Source: Bacteroidales bacterium (GTDB lineage: Bacteria > Bacteroidota > Bacteroidia > Bacteroidales > Bacteroidaceae). Taken from it: a stretch of 39,133 nt of DNA. Made by a program: the position numbers and the translations under genes. The first letter of the stretch is position 1. Every line of letters begins with the position of its first letter. Below are positions 23,209 to 31,712 of this stretch, piece after piece. The stretch is taken from contig SFPF01000045.1 of the NCBI GenBank assembly GCA_004552155.1, positions 1 to 39,133 of the forward strand, in the 5' to 3' direction. Below the pieces are notes generated by a model. It ran no database searches and was not told where the DNA came from. It was given only the letters and a program-made list of their open reading frames with translations.

Positions 23209-24725
23209 TTAATCTTCAATCAGGTTCTTGCCCGTCATTTCGGCAGGCTGCTCCAAGCCCATGATGTGCAGGATGCTCGGGGCCACGTCGGCCAGAACGC
23301 CGTTTTGCACCTTTGCACCCTTGTTTTTCGTCACGTAGATGAAAGGCACGGGGTTGAGCGAGTGTGCCGTGTTGGGCGTGCCGTCCTCGTTGAGGGCGTT
23401 GTCGGCGTTGCCGTGGTCGGCAATGATGATGGTCTCGTAGTCCGTCTCGTTGGCACGCAGGCGTCGACGGCCGTTACAGCCTTTTCGATGGCGGGATAGA
23501 TGCCCGTGTGGCCCACCATGTCGCCGTTGGCGAAGTTCACCACGATGAAGTCGTACTTGTTCTCGCGGATAGCGGCTACGAGCTTATCTTTCACCTCGTA
23601 GGCCGACATTTCGGGCTGTAGGTCGTAGGTAGCCACCTTAGGCGAAGCCACGAGTATGCGGTCCTCGCCCTCGTAGGGCGTTTCGCGACCGCCGTTGAAG
23701 AAGAACGTAACGTGGGCGTACTTCTCCGTCTCGGCGGTGTGGAGCTGCTTCAAACCCTTAGCGGAAAGGTATTCGCCGAGCGTGTTCTCCACATTTTCCT
23801 TCGGGAAGAGAATATGCACGCCGGTGAAAGATGCGTCATAGGGCGTCATGCAATAATATTGCAGGCCGGGAATGGTAGTCATGCCTTCCTCGGGCATGTC
23901 CTGCTGCGTGAGCACCACGGTAAGTTCCTTGGCGCGGTCGTTACGGTAGTTGAAGAAAATAACCACGTCGCCCTCTTGAATGCGTCCGTCAACGTGCGCA
24001 TTTACGAGCGGTTCCATAAATTCGTCTGTGTTCTTATGCTCTTCGGAGTCGGTGTCGTAGCAGCTTTGCACGCCTTCCACCATATCTTCCACCTTGCGGC
24101 CGATGCCGTGCACGAGCTGGTCGTAGGCAATCTTCACGCGGTTCCAGCGCTTGTCGCGGTCCATGGCGTAAAAGCGGCCGATGATGCTGGCGATGTGCGC
24201 GCCGTTGGCGGCGCAATGCTTGTCGAGGAGTTCGATGAAGCCCTTGCCGCTCTTCGGGTCGGTGTCGCGGCCGTCCATGAAGCAGTGTACGAAGGTGCGC
24301 TCGGCAACGCCGTATTCCTTAGCGATTTCCACGAGTTTGAACAAGTGGTCGAGCGAAGAGTGCACGCCGCCCGTGGAGGTGAGGCCCATGAGGTGCAGGT
24401 TCTTGCCGTGCTCCTTGGCGTAGCTGTAAGCACTTACGATTTCGGGATTTTTGAGAATGCTGCCGTCCTTGCAGGCGCGGTTGATCTTTACAAGGTCTTG
24501 GTAGACGATGCGTCCTGCGCCGATGTTGAGGTGACCCACTTCGGAGTTACCCATCTGTCCGTCGGGCAAACCTACGTTCTCGCCCGAGGCGAGGAGCTGG
24601 GAGTGCGGATAATCGGCGTCCAATGAATCCATGAAAGGCGTGGGCGTCTGATAGATTACGTCGCCTTTGCCGTGTGTGCCGATGCCCCAACCGTCGAGGA
24701 TCATCAGCAGAGCTTTCTTTGCCAT
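23209..24725 (-). pseudogene. gpmI: 2,3-bisphosphoglycerate-independent phosphoglycerate mutase, frameshifted
   Basis: GpmI interconverts 3- and 2-phosphoglycerate in glycolysis. The N-terminal part MAKKALLMILDGWGIG and MGNSEVGHLNIGAGR, with its phospho-acceptor Ser, are intact, as are HCFMDGRDTDP and NYRNDRAKEL. At about 23452-23458 the frame breaks: it reads AVDAC then nonsense to a stop at 23331. The true C-terminus continues in another frame as ANETDYETIIIADHGNADN, through NTAHSLNPVPFIY and ending MTGKNLIED at 23209. About 25 nt (eight residues) seem to be missing, as the remaining length is 1517 nt. The lost frame carries the metal-binding Asp-His of ADHGN, so the enzyme would be dead if the break is real. 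A sequence or assembly error is likely unless another mutase exists. Confidence 0.85.
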
Positions 24726-24774
24726 ATTTTGAATAGAAATTTAGAGGTTTTTTTACTGAATGCTTTAAGTATCG

Positions 24775-24782
24775 CAAAGTTA
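24775..24782 (-). promoter_or_regulatory. Putative -7 box of gpmI
   Basis: On the minus strand TAACTTTG matches TAnnTTTG, 50 bp before the gpmI ATG. A TTTG lies 16 bp upstream (24799-24802), shorter than the usual 19-21, so the call rests mainly on the -7 box. Confidence 0.4.
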
Positions 24783-24860
24783 GTAATTCTTTCACACGCA
24801 AAACGCGGCCACGGGCCAAAAAGTGCGATTTATAGGCAGAGAGTTGCCTTTTCGCGGCGG

Positions 24861-25271
24861 TTAATACGGCGTTTTGTCCGTTTTCTGCTCCCATGCCTCG
24901 AAGGTGGCGAGGGCTTCCTTGCCGAGGAGTTGCTCTGCGCGGAGGGTGCGTTCGGGGAGCGGCAGGGCGAGTTCTTTGTAGATGAAGGCGTCGTCGAAGC
25001 CGTAAATCGCGCCGAGGCACATGGGGCAAGGTTCGCAGGAAGAGTAGATTTCGCAGCCTGAGAGGTTGAACGTGCCGAGTTTCTGCGCCGCCGCGCGTAT
25101 GGCCGACACTTCGGCGTGTGCCGTGGGGTCGCAGTTGGCAGTGACGCGGTTCACGCCGGTGGCGATGATTTCTCCGCCGCGCGCTATGACCGCTCCGAAG
25201 GGTCCGCCGCCGTTTTCAACGTTTGCCGAGGCGAGGCGTATGGCCTCGCGCATAAGTTCTTCTTGATTCAT
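24861..25271 (-). CDS. Guanine deaminase-like nucleoside deaminase, apparently missing about 20 residues
   Basis: The protein is a member of the cytidine/deoxycytidylate deaminase fold. H52-A-E54 in DPTAHAEVSAIRA binds zinc and provides the proton-shuttle Glu, and C82-P-M-C85 in SCEPCPMC gives the two zinc cysteines. The C-terminal pattern FDDAFIYKELALPLPER and a final DKTPY match bacterial guanine deaminases (GuaD type). In those relatives about 20 residues (beginning WAR and holding a VYY strand) lie between GAIY and GFDD; here the two are fused at 25001/25002. This makes 136 residues instead of about 155 and removes a core beta strand, so activity is doubtful. It is cytoplasmic. It lies upstream of gpmI on the same strand. 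Confidence 0.85.
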   Translation of the reverse strand: MNQEELMREAIRLASANVENGGGPFGAVIARGGEIIATGVNRVTANCDPTAHAEVSAIRAAAQKLGTFNLSGCEIYSSCEPCPMCLGAIYGFDDAFIYKELALPLPERTLRAEQLLGKEALATFEAWEQKTDKTPY

Positions 25272-25342
25272 GGTATGAGTTTTTTTATAGTGGCTATGAT
25301 GTTGATAGTCTCTGATCGTTGGGTGGATGAAACAAATGATAT

Positions 25343-25736
25343 TAGATAAAAACCAGTAAAAACATCTTGCTTCGTTTGAAGCCCCTTGGGCTACGCCGCC
25401 GGTCTTAACGCCGAGCTTGTGAGCCTAATCGGCTCACGCTCGCCCTTAATCCCTGCGGCTGCGGTCGGTGCCCGCCCGCTTCAAACGCCGCAAGGAAAAA
25501 ACCATTAAAAACCCGTGAGACCTTGATGCAGCCTTAAAGGTAAAGAGAAGGTTGTCCATTGAAAACGGGTTTTTCCTGGTTTTTCCCTTGTTCTGTGTGG
25601 GGCGGGCGGAAACCGACCGCCGCCTTAACGGATAAAGCACGAGACGAAAGTCTGCAGACTTTCAGGCTCGGGGTTTATACGATAAGGCGAGCCGCAGGCC
25701 CACACAGAACAAGCGGTTTTATTTGGTTTTTATCTT
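25343..25736. repeat. Family E element of about 390 bp: MITE-like with nested palindromes
   Basis: AGATAAAAACCA at 25344-25355 is mirrored exactly by TGGTTTTTATCT at 25724-25735. Nested inside are further inverted pairs: GGAAAAAACCATTAAAAACCCG (25494 on) with CGGGTTTTTCCTGGTTTTTC (25566 on); CTTGTTCTGTGTGG with CCACACAGAACAAG; GTGAGCC/GGCTCAC; and the perfect GAAAGTCTGCAGACTTTC. A 64-residue frame (25446-25640) is not convincing. The element fills the gap between the M16 peptidase and the deaminase; the rest of the gap is AT-rich and holds only a terminator. Confidence 0.65.
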
Positions 25737-25761
25737 AATTCAACCAACAGGCTATTTATTA

Positions 25762-25797
25762 AAAAAGGAGGAAGAGCGTGTGCTCCTCCTCCTTTTT
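25762..25797 (-). terminator. Intrinsic terminator of the M16 peptidase gene
   Basis: AAAAAGGAGGAAGAGC pairs with GCTCCTCCTCCTTTTT with one wobble, and both arms end in A or T runs, so it could work from either side. It lies 19 bp beyond the peptidase stop. Confidence 0.85.
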
Positions 25798-25815
25798 GCT
25801 AATCTAATATAAACT

Positions 25816-28659
25816 TTATTCCTTAAAGTCGGCGGGGAGCATCGAAACGGTGATGCAGTTGCCGTCTTTGAGCAAGTGGTTCTTCACGAAGTTCTGGATA
25901 TCTTCGGACTTCAAGCCGCTGATGGTGGCTTCGTAGCCGGTCTGCTCGTCGAAGCCCCACATGTTCTTGCTTTCGATGAGGTTCTGCCAGTAGCCGTTCT
26001 TCTTCTGATTGTCGGCATAGTCCTTGAGTTCGAATTTCTGGAACTTGTCGAGCTCTTCGGTCGTTACGCCCTTGGCGGCGATGTCCATGATGCCCTGCTT
26101 CATGAGCAAGAGGGCGGAGTCGCGCTTTTCGGGCTTCACGGGGCAATAGATTTGCAGTTGGTACATTTGGTCCTTGCCGAAGTATGCGCCGCCGGCTGCG
26201 CCCACGCTGTAAGCCATGCTGCCTTCTTCGCGGATGCTCTTAAGATAGCGCTGCGAGAGGATTTCGCCGAGTGCGTTGGCCACTACGCCATCCTTCATCG
26301 TGTAAGGCAGGTCACCCCACCAAACCTGAACGATGTTGGCCTTAGGCGTTTCCATGGCGCGGGTGAAGAGGTTGTCCACCTTGCCCTTTGCAGGTTTGAT
26401 GTTGAGGTTCGTCATTTCCTCGCGCTTGGCAACTGCGGGCATAGAGGCGATGTAGGTTTCCACGAAGAGGCGGAGGCTGTCTTCGTCGAAGTTACCCGTG
26501 AAGTAGAAGTCGAAGTCTGCGCCCGTGGCGAAGCGTTCCTGATAAATCTGCTTGATGCGCTCGAAGCTGGCCTTGTCGAGGTCGGCAGCCTTCATCGTCT
26601 TGTGGCGCGGGTGGTGCTGATAGATTGTAGACGTGACAGAGTCGGAGAAAGCCATTTCAGGCAACTTCTCTGCATTTTCAAGTTGCGATTTGAGCAGGGA
26701 GATGAGGTTGTTGTAAGCGTCTACGTCGTCGCAGGGCTTCTGGAAGCGGAGGTAAATCAGTTCGAAGAGCGTGCGGAGGTCTTTCGGCGTGGACGAACCC
26801 GAGAGGTTGTCGGTCACGGCGCCGAGAGCGGGCGAGCAGCTTGCCTGCTTGCCTGCGAGTTTCTTTTCGAGTTCCGTGCTCTTGAAGTTTCCTAAGCCCG
26901 TGGAGCTCATCACCATGTCGAAGAGGTCGAGGTTGAGCTGGTCTTTCTCGCTCACCTTATATTCGCCGCCGAAGCTGGTGGCAGAGAAGAGCACCTCGCT
27001 GTCGTTGAAGTCCGTCTTCTTGAAATATACCTTGGCGCCGTTGCCGAGCGTCCAGCAGGTGTAGCCGAAGTCAGCGGGCTTTTCGCTGATGATGTCGCCC
27101 TTCTGGGGAACGACGGGCACGAGCGGCTCGTTCTTCACATTGTCCACGTAGGCTTCGAGCTTAGCCTTGGCAGCCTTTTCGACAGCCTGCTTCAAAGCGT
27201 CGGCGGTGGGAACGGCATAGCCTTCCTTATCGGGGTACATGCCAAAGACAACGAAGTTCTCTTCCGTAGAATTTTCCTTAAACATCTCGTCGATGCCCTG
27301 CTTGAGAGCGGCAACGGGCATCTGCGTAGAAAGCGCCTGATAAAGCTGATACTCCAGTTCGATGCCGGGAATAGGCTCGTCTTCGAGGAAGTGGCGCACG
27401 TACTGCGGGATATAGAAGCTGTTGTACTGCTTGTCGCGGTTGTTGTAAATCTTCTCGATTTGGCTCATGAATTCATCGCGGGCACGGAGCAATTCCGTTT
27501 CGGTCACGCCGTGCTGGCTTACGCGCACGAGTTCCTGCATCACTACGTTGAGTGCTTCGGCATCTTTGCCGGGTTTGGGAAGAATGTATACAGAAAGCGC
27601 ATCTTTGGTCTTGCTGACAATATAATTGCCGTAGCTGCAACCGGCGGCGGTGAAGGGGCAGTCAGCCTTTTGCGTCAGTTCGTTAAGGCGGGCGTTGATG
27701 ACATCGCAACCGAGGTTCATCATCAGTTCTATGATGTACTGCATCTGAGTGCCGCGAATCTCATCGGGCATGGGGTCGGCCTTGAAGAATACCTGCATAA
27801 CGCCGGAAGCCTGTTCCTTGTCCTTATCTACAACATAAATCGGCTGCTTGGTGTCGGGCACGGGGTAGTGCTCGTAAGCGGCTGCGTTTTCAGGCATCTT
27901 GATGGAAGAGAAGATTTCCTTGATGCGCTGCTCTACTTGATTGACGTCGATGTCGCCCACCACGATAATGCCTTGCAGGTCGGGGCGATACCACTTCTCG
28001 TAATAGTTGCGCAGTTCCTGCGGCTTGAAGTTGTCGATAACGCTCATAAGGCCGATGGGGAAGCGCTCGCCGTAGCGAGAGCCGGGATAGAGTTTCGGCA
28101 GGCAGCGCTCCATAATGCGCATTGAGCCGGAAGAACGCATGCGCCACTCTTCGTGGATTACGCCGCGCTCCTTGTCGATTTCGCTCTCCTCGAGCAGCAG
28201 GCCGTCGGCCCAGTCGTGCAGGATGTAGAGGCAGGAATCGACGTTCGTGGCCGAAACGGGCACATCGTTGATGTTGTAAACCGTCTCGTCGGTCGAGGTG
28301 TAGGCATTGAGGTTCTCGCCGAACTTAACGCCGATGCTTTCGCAGAAGCCCACGATGCGGTTGCCGGGGAAGTGCTGCGTGCCGTTGAAGCACATGTGTT
28401 CGAGGAAGTGGGCGAGACCGCGCTGCGACTCTTCTTCCTGCACCGAACCTACCTTTTGCGCGATGTAGAAACTGGCGCGGTCCTTCGGCAGTTCGTTGTG
28501 ACGGATGTAATACGTCAGTCCGTTGGGCAGTTTGCCGTAGCGCACTGCGTTGTCAATCGGCAGTTTCGGCATCTGCGGCATTCCCTGTGCGTCGATGCGC
28601 TGTGCCGGCACGAGAACAGCCAGTGCAAAGAGCGACAGGAGGATTTTCTTGATGTTCAT
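25816..28659 (-). CDS. M16 family zinc metallopeptidase (pitrilysin/insulinase-like), exported
   Basis: The 947-residue protein has a signal peptide (MNIKKILLSLFALAVLVPA...) and the inverted zinc motif HFLEHMCFNGT at about 84-94: the two His and the Glu of HxxEH. The downstream metal Glu falls in EIDKERGVIHEEWR about 75 residues later. The N-terminal M16 half is followed by a second, inactive M16 half (from about 520) ending ...FVKNHLLKDGNCITVSM. The size matches PqqL-like two-repeat peptidases of Bacteroidetes, which degrade peptides in the periplasm. It is transcribed on its own, with AT-rich promoter-like DNA upstream and a terminator after it. Confidence 0.93.
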   Translation of the reverse strand: MNIKKILLSLFALAVLVPAQRIDAQGMPQMPKLPIDNAVRYGKLPNGLTYYIRHNELPKDRASFYIAQKVGSVQEEESQRGLAHFLEHMCFNGTQHFPGNRIVGFCESIGVKFGENLNAYTSTDETVYNINDVPVSATNVDSCLYILHDWADGLLLEESEIDKERGVIHEEWRMRSSGSMRIMERCLPKLYPGSRYGERFPIGLMSVIDNFKPQELRNYYEKWYRPDLQGIIVVGDIDVNQVEQRIKEIFSSIKMPENAAAYEHYPVPDTKQPIYVVDKDKEQASGVMQVFFKADPMPDEIRGTQMQYIIELMMNLGCDVINARLNELTQKADCPFTAAGCSYGNYIVSKTKDALSVYILPKPGKDAEALNVVMQELVRVSQHGVTETELLRARDEFMSQIEKIYNNRDKQYNSFYIPQYVRHFLEDEPIPGIELEYQLYQALSTQMPVAALKQGIDEMFKENSTEENFVVFGMYPDKEGYAVPTADALKQAVEKAAKAKLEAYVDNVKNEPLVPVVPQKGDIISEKPADFGYTCWTLGNGAKVYFKKTDFNDSEVLFSATSFGGEYKVSEKDQLNLDLFDMVMSSTGLGNFKSTELEKKLAGKQASCSPALGAVTDNLSGSSTPKDLRTLFELIYLRFQKPCDDVDAYNNLISLLKSQLENAEKLPEMAFSDSVTSTIYQHHPRHKTMKAADLDKASFERIKQIYQERFATGADFDFYFTGNFDEDSLRLFVETYIASMPAVAKREEMTNLNIKPAKGKVDNLFTRAMETPKANIVQVWWGDLPYTMKDGVVANALGEILSQRYLKSIREEGSMAYSVGAAGGAYFGKDQMYQLQIYCPVKPEKRDSALLLMKQGIMDIAAKGVTTEELDKFQKFELKDYADNQKKNGYWQNLIESKNMWGFDEQTGYEATISGLKSEDIQNFVKNHLLKDGNCITVSMLPADFKE

Positions 28660-28803
28660 AATGGTAAAATATTAGTTGATTAAGAGTTTCTTAGTGGTTA
28701 GACGCAGCAAACGCGCGGTTTGCTACAAGATAAGATGAAAAACTTGCGATACAATATTAATATAGGTACTCAAAGCCTCTATTTTGCATAAAGGGCGCAC
28801 TTT

Positions 28804-28829
28804 GCAAATATAATCTGCCTGCAAAATTA
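28804..28829 (-). promoter_or_regulatory. Promoter-like boxes upstream of the M16 peptidase gene
   Basis: On the minus strand TATATTTG (28804-28811) and TAATTTTG (28822-28829) both fit the TAnnTTTG box, but neither has a TTTG at the right distance. On the plus strand TAGATTTG (28874-28881) could serve nadB. The 300-bp divergent gap holds no gene; it is AT-rich and includes an AATATTGTAT motif at 28749-28758. Confidence 0.35.
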
Positions 28830-28959
28830 CGCATTATCTGCTATTATAAGGGCAGATAATGGAAAAACATTTGTAGATTTGCACCAAAAATAACGCGCGG
28901 AGGCAAAACGCTGCTTGTTTCAGTGCCGCGCCGCAGCCTATTTCCCAAAATTTGGTAAA

Positions 28960-30549
28960 ATGGTACGCAAATTTGATTTCCTGATTATCGGTTCCGGCGT
29001 TGCCGGAATGAGTTACGCCCTGCAAGTGGCAGAAGCCGGCAAGGGCAAAGTGGCACTCGTTTGCAAAACATCAATCGAAGAAGCCAACACTGCAAAGGCA
29101 CAGGGCGGTATCGCCTCCGTGACCAACCTCGAAGTAGACGATTTCGAGAAGCACATCAAAGACACCCTCATCGCGGGCGACTATATCAGCGACCGCCGCG
29201 CCGTGGAGCAGGTGGTAAAAGGTGCGCCCGAAGGCATACGCCGGCTCGTGCAGTGGGGCGTGAATTTCGACAAGAAAGAAGACGGGCAGTTTGACCTGCA
29301 TCGCGAAGGCGGACACTCCGAGTTCCGTATCCTGCACCATGCCGATGACACCGGCTTCGAGATACAGCGCGGCCTGATTGAAGCAGTGCGCCGCCACCCT
29401 AATATTACGCTGCTCGAAAATCACTTTGCCGTGGAAATCATCACGCAGCACCACCTCGGCGTAGAGGTGACCCGCCGCACGCCCGACATCGAATGTTTCG
29501 GCGCGTACGTGCTCGACCCCGACACGCACAAGATCGACACAGTGCTCTCGCGTGTCACGGTGCTCGCCACCGGCGGCTGCGGCGCGGTGTATGCCACGAC
29601 GACCAACCCCAACATTGCCACGGGTGACGGCATCGCCATGGCCTATCGCGCCAAAGCAACCGTGCAAGACATGGAGTTCATACAATTCCACCCCACTGCC
29701 CTGTTCCACCCCGGCGAGACGCACCCCGCCTATCTTATCACCGAGGCCATGCGCGGCTACGGCGGCATACTGCGCCTGCCCAATGGCGAGGAATTCATGC
29801 AGAAGTACGACAAGCGCCTCTCATTGGCTCCCCGCGACATTGTGGCGCGCGCCATCGACAAAGAGATGAAGAAGCACGGTATCGACCACGTGTGCCTCGA
29901 CGTTACCCACAAGCCGGCAGAAGAAACGCGCCGCCATTTCCCAAATATCTACGCCAAATGCCTTTCTATCGGCATCGACATCACCAAAGAGTATATCCCC
30001 GTTGCGCCCTGCGCCCACTATCTCTGCGGCGGCATCAAGGTAGACCTCAACGCCTGCTCGAGCATACGCCGTCTCTATGCTATAGGCGAATGTTCCTGCA
30101 CGGGACTGCACGGCGGCAACCGCCTCGCCAGCAACTCGCTCATCGAAGCCGTGGTGTATGCCGAGGCGGCGGCGAAGCACAGCCTTGAGCATGTCGGCGA
30201 GTACGAGTTCAACACCGCCGTGCCCGAATGGAACGACGAGGGCACGCTTTCCAACGAGGAGAAAGTGCTTATCGCGCAAGACGTCCGCGAGGTGGGGCAG
30301 GTGATGTCGTCGTATGTGGGCATCGTGCGCAGCGACTTGCGCCTGAAGCGCGCCTGGACGCGCCTCGACCTGCTGTATGAAGAGACGGAAGAACTCTTTA
30401 AGCGCGTGAAAGCCACGCGCGACATCTGCGAGCTCCGCAATATGATCAACGTGGGCTATCTCATCACGCGCCAGGCCATGGAGCGCAAGGAGAGCCGCGG
30501 GCTGCACTACACCATCAATTACCCCAAGCACGCCTACGACCAGAAGTAA
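28960..30549 (+). CDS. nadB: L-aspartate oxidase
   Basis: NadB oxidises L-aspartate to iminoaspartate, the first step of de novo NAD synthesis. The 529-residue flavoprotein begins with the FAD-binding motif GSGVAGMSYALQVAEAG. EEANTAKAQGGIAS and HREGGHSEFRILHHADDTG carry active-site residues, and GLHGGNRLASNSLIEAVV is the late FAD motif that separates NadB from random paralogues. I chose the ATG at 28960 (MVRKFDFLIIG); the open frame extends 45 nt further without sense. The helical C-terminal domain (RVKATRDICELRNMINVGYLI) is present. NadA and NadC are not in the window. A hairpin follows the stop. Confidence 0.93.
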   Translation: MVRKFDFLIIGSGVAGMSYALQVAEAGKGKVALVCKTSIEEANTAKAQGGIASVTNLEVDDFEKHIKDTLIAGDYISDRRAVEQVVKGAPEGIRRLVQWGVNFDKKEDGQFDLHREGGHSEFRILHHADDTGFEIQRGLIEAVRRHPNITLLENHFAVEIITQHHLGVEVTRRTPDIECFGAYVLDPDTHKIDTVLSRVTVLATGGCGAVYATTTNPNIATGDGIAMAYRAKATVQDMEFIQFHPTALFHPGETHPAYLITEAMRGYGGILRLPNGEEFMQKYDKRLSLAPRDIVARAIDKEMKKHGIDHVCLDVTHKPAEETRRHFPNIYAKCLSIGIDITKEYIPVAPCAHYLCGGIKVDLNACSSIRRLYAIGECSCTGLHGGNRLASNSLIEAVVYAEAAAKHSLEHVGEYEFNTAVPEWNDEGTLSNEEKVLIAQDVREVGQVMSSYVGIVRSDLRLKRAWTRLDLLYEETEELFKRVKATRDICELRNMINVGYLITRQAMERKESRGLHYTINYPKHAYDQK

Positions 30550-30563
30550 AAAGCCTAAATCCA

Positions 30564-30615
30564 TAACACGCGGCGGGCAAGAAATGCAGAAGCATTGCTT
30601 GCCCGCCGTGCGTTA
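30564..30615. terminator. Bidirectional hairpin between nadB and the acyltransferase
   Basis: TAACACGCGGCGGGCAAG pairs with CTTGCCCGCCGTGCGTTA around a 16-nt loop. It lies between the converging nadB (+) and acyltransferase (-) genes and overlaps the acyltransferase stop codon at 30613-30615. The T-runs are short, so it may need another factor. Confidence 0.7.
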
Positions 30616-31640
30616 TTCCGCCTTCGCGCCTGCCAGCCACGGCACGGCGCGCGTCAGTTGCTTCCAGCACCATTGCCTTGCCTGGTCGAGCAGGGTGCAG
30701 AGCAGATATACGCAGCACATCGTGCTGAATATCAGGAGCGGGCAGGCGATGCCCGAATAATTTTTGTAGATGTCTTTTACTATTGGGTGATAGACCGTTT
30801 CGGTGAACGGCGCGGTGCAGTGCAGCACATAGACCGCAAAGGAAGCCGTGGCTAAGATGCCGATAAGGCGGTTGCCTCTATTGATGCGCAATTTTGTGAA
30901 GGCTAAGAGCAAAAATGTGGCGCCGGCAATGGTCAGCGGGTTGGTGTAGTGCAGGGCTATCTTTCTTAAAAATGGCAGGAAGTGCCAGCCGTTGCAGAGA
31001 AAGAGCAGCGTGCCCATGAGCGTGCCGCAGGCAAGGTAGATGAGCAGGTCGGTGCGTAGCGTGCCAGCAGGTAAAGCCCGATGAACGAAAGGGGCGAATA
31101 ACCGTCTGAGAAGAACTGCTGCCCGCCGTCGCCGAAGAAGTTGAACACGGTTTGGAAGACAAAGAAACCGATGAGCGTCGTGGCAAAGGTGCGGCGGTCG
31201 GTGTGCGCGACGAAAGCGTTGAGTATCGGCGAAAGGATAAGCAGCATCAGATATGCCTTCACGAACCACAGGCATTTGCTCAGCTGCAAGGCGTCCAGCA
31301 CGAGGCCTTTGTCGAATGTCACGTAGCCTGTGGCGGCGAAGAACACCGCCGAACCGATTGAGAAGAACAGGGCGGTGAAGATAAACGACGTGTAGCTGCG
31401 GCGGCGGGCGTTAAGGCCGAACCAGCCGGAAATCATTACGAACACATCGACTGCCACAATCGTCATCATCTCAATCCAGCACCGCGTGAATGAGGGCAGG
31501 GCGGCGTGGAAGCATTCCTGTTTGTTGGGCATGCCGAAAGGATAGAAATTAGCGTGCAGCGCGAGCACCATCATCATGCACACCACGCGCAGTAACTCTA
31601 CGTTCATCTGGCGCGGCGCTTTCTGCAACTTGATGTCCAT
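30613..31640 (-). pseudogene. Acyltransferase family 3 membrane protein, frameshifted
   Basis: This is an integral membrane protein of the acyltransferase-3 (OafA/WecH-like) type, which O-acetylates surface polysaccharides. The ATG at 31638-31640 gives MDIKLQKAPRQMNVELLRVV, followed by hydrophobic helices including VVCMMMVLALHANF with the conserved His, MISGWFGL and GYVTFDKG. The frame is good up to LYLLARY (about 31065), then shifts. The other frame gives LRTDLLIYLACGTLMGTLLF, then further membrane helices (SFAVYVLHCTAPFTE with the late conserved segment) to the stop at 30613. The total length is not a multiple of three and a short loop appears to be lost. It lies downstream of the SLC13 gene, with a terminator between. 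Confidence 0.75.
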
Positions 31641-31676
31641 ATATATATAATATTGTATGGGGTGGGAAAAAGAAAA

Positions 31677-31705
31677 GCGAGGGCATGCTTCGTGCACGCC
31701 CTCGC
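31677..31705 (-). terminator. Intrinsic terminator of the SLC13 transporter gene
   Basis: On the minus strand GCGAGGGCGTGCACGA... folds with GCCCTCGC, and CTTTTCTTTTTCCC follows. It lies 8 bp beyond the transporter stop and 37 bp before the acyltransferase start. Confidence 0.85.
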
Positions 31706-31712
31706 GGTTAGG

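Noticed and set aside
25446..25640. A 64-codon frame inside the family E element
   Set aside because: It is rich in Arg/Ser and antisense to palindromic DNA, with no homology.
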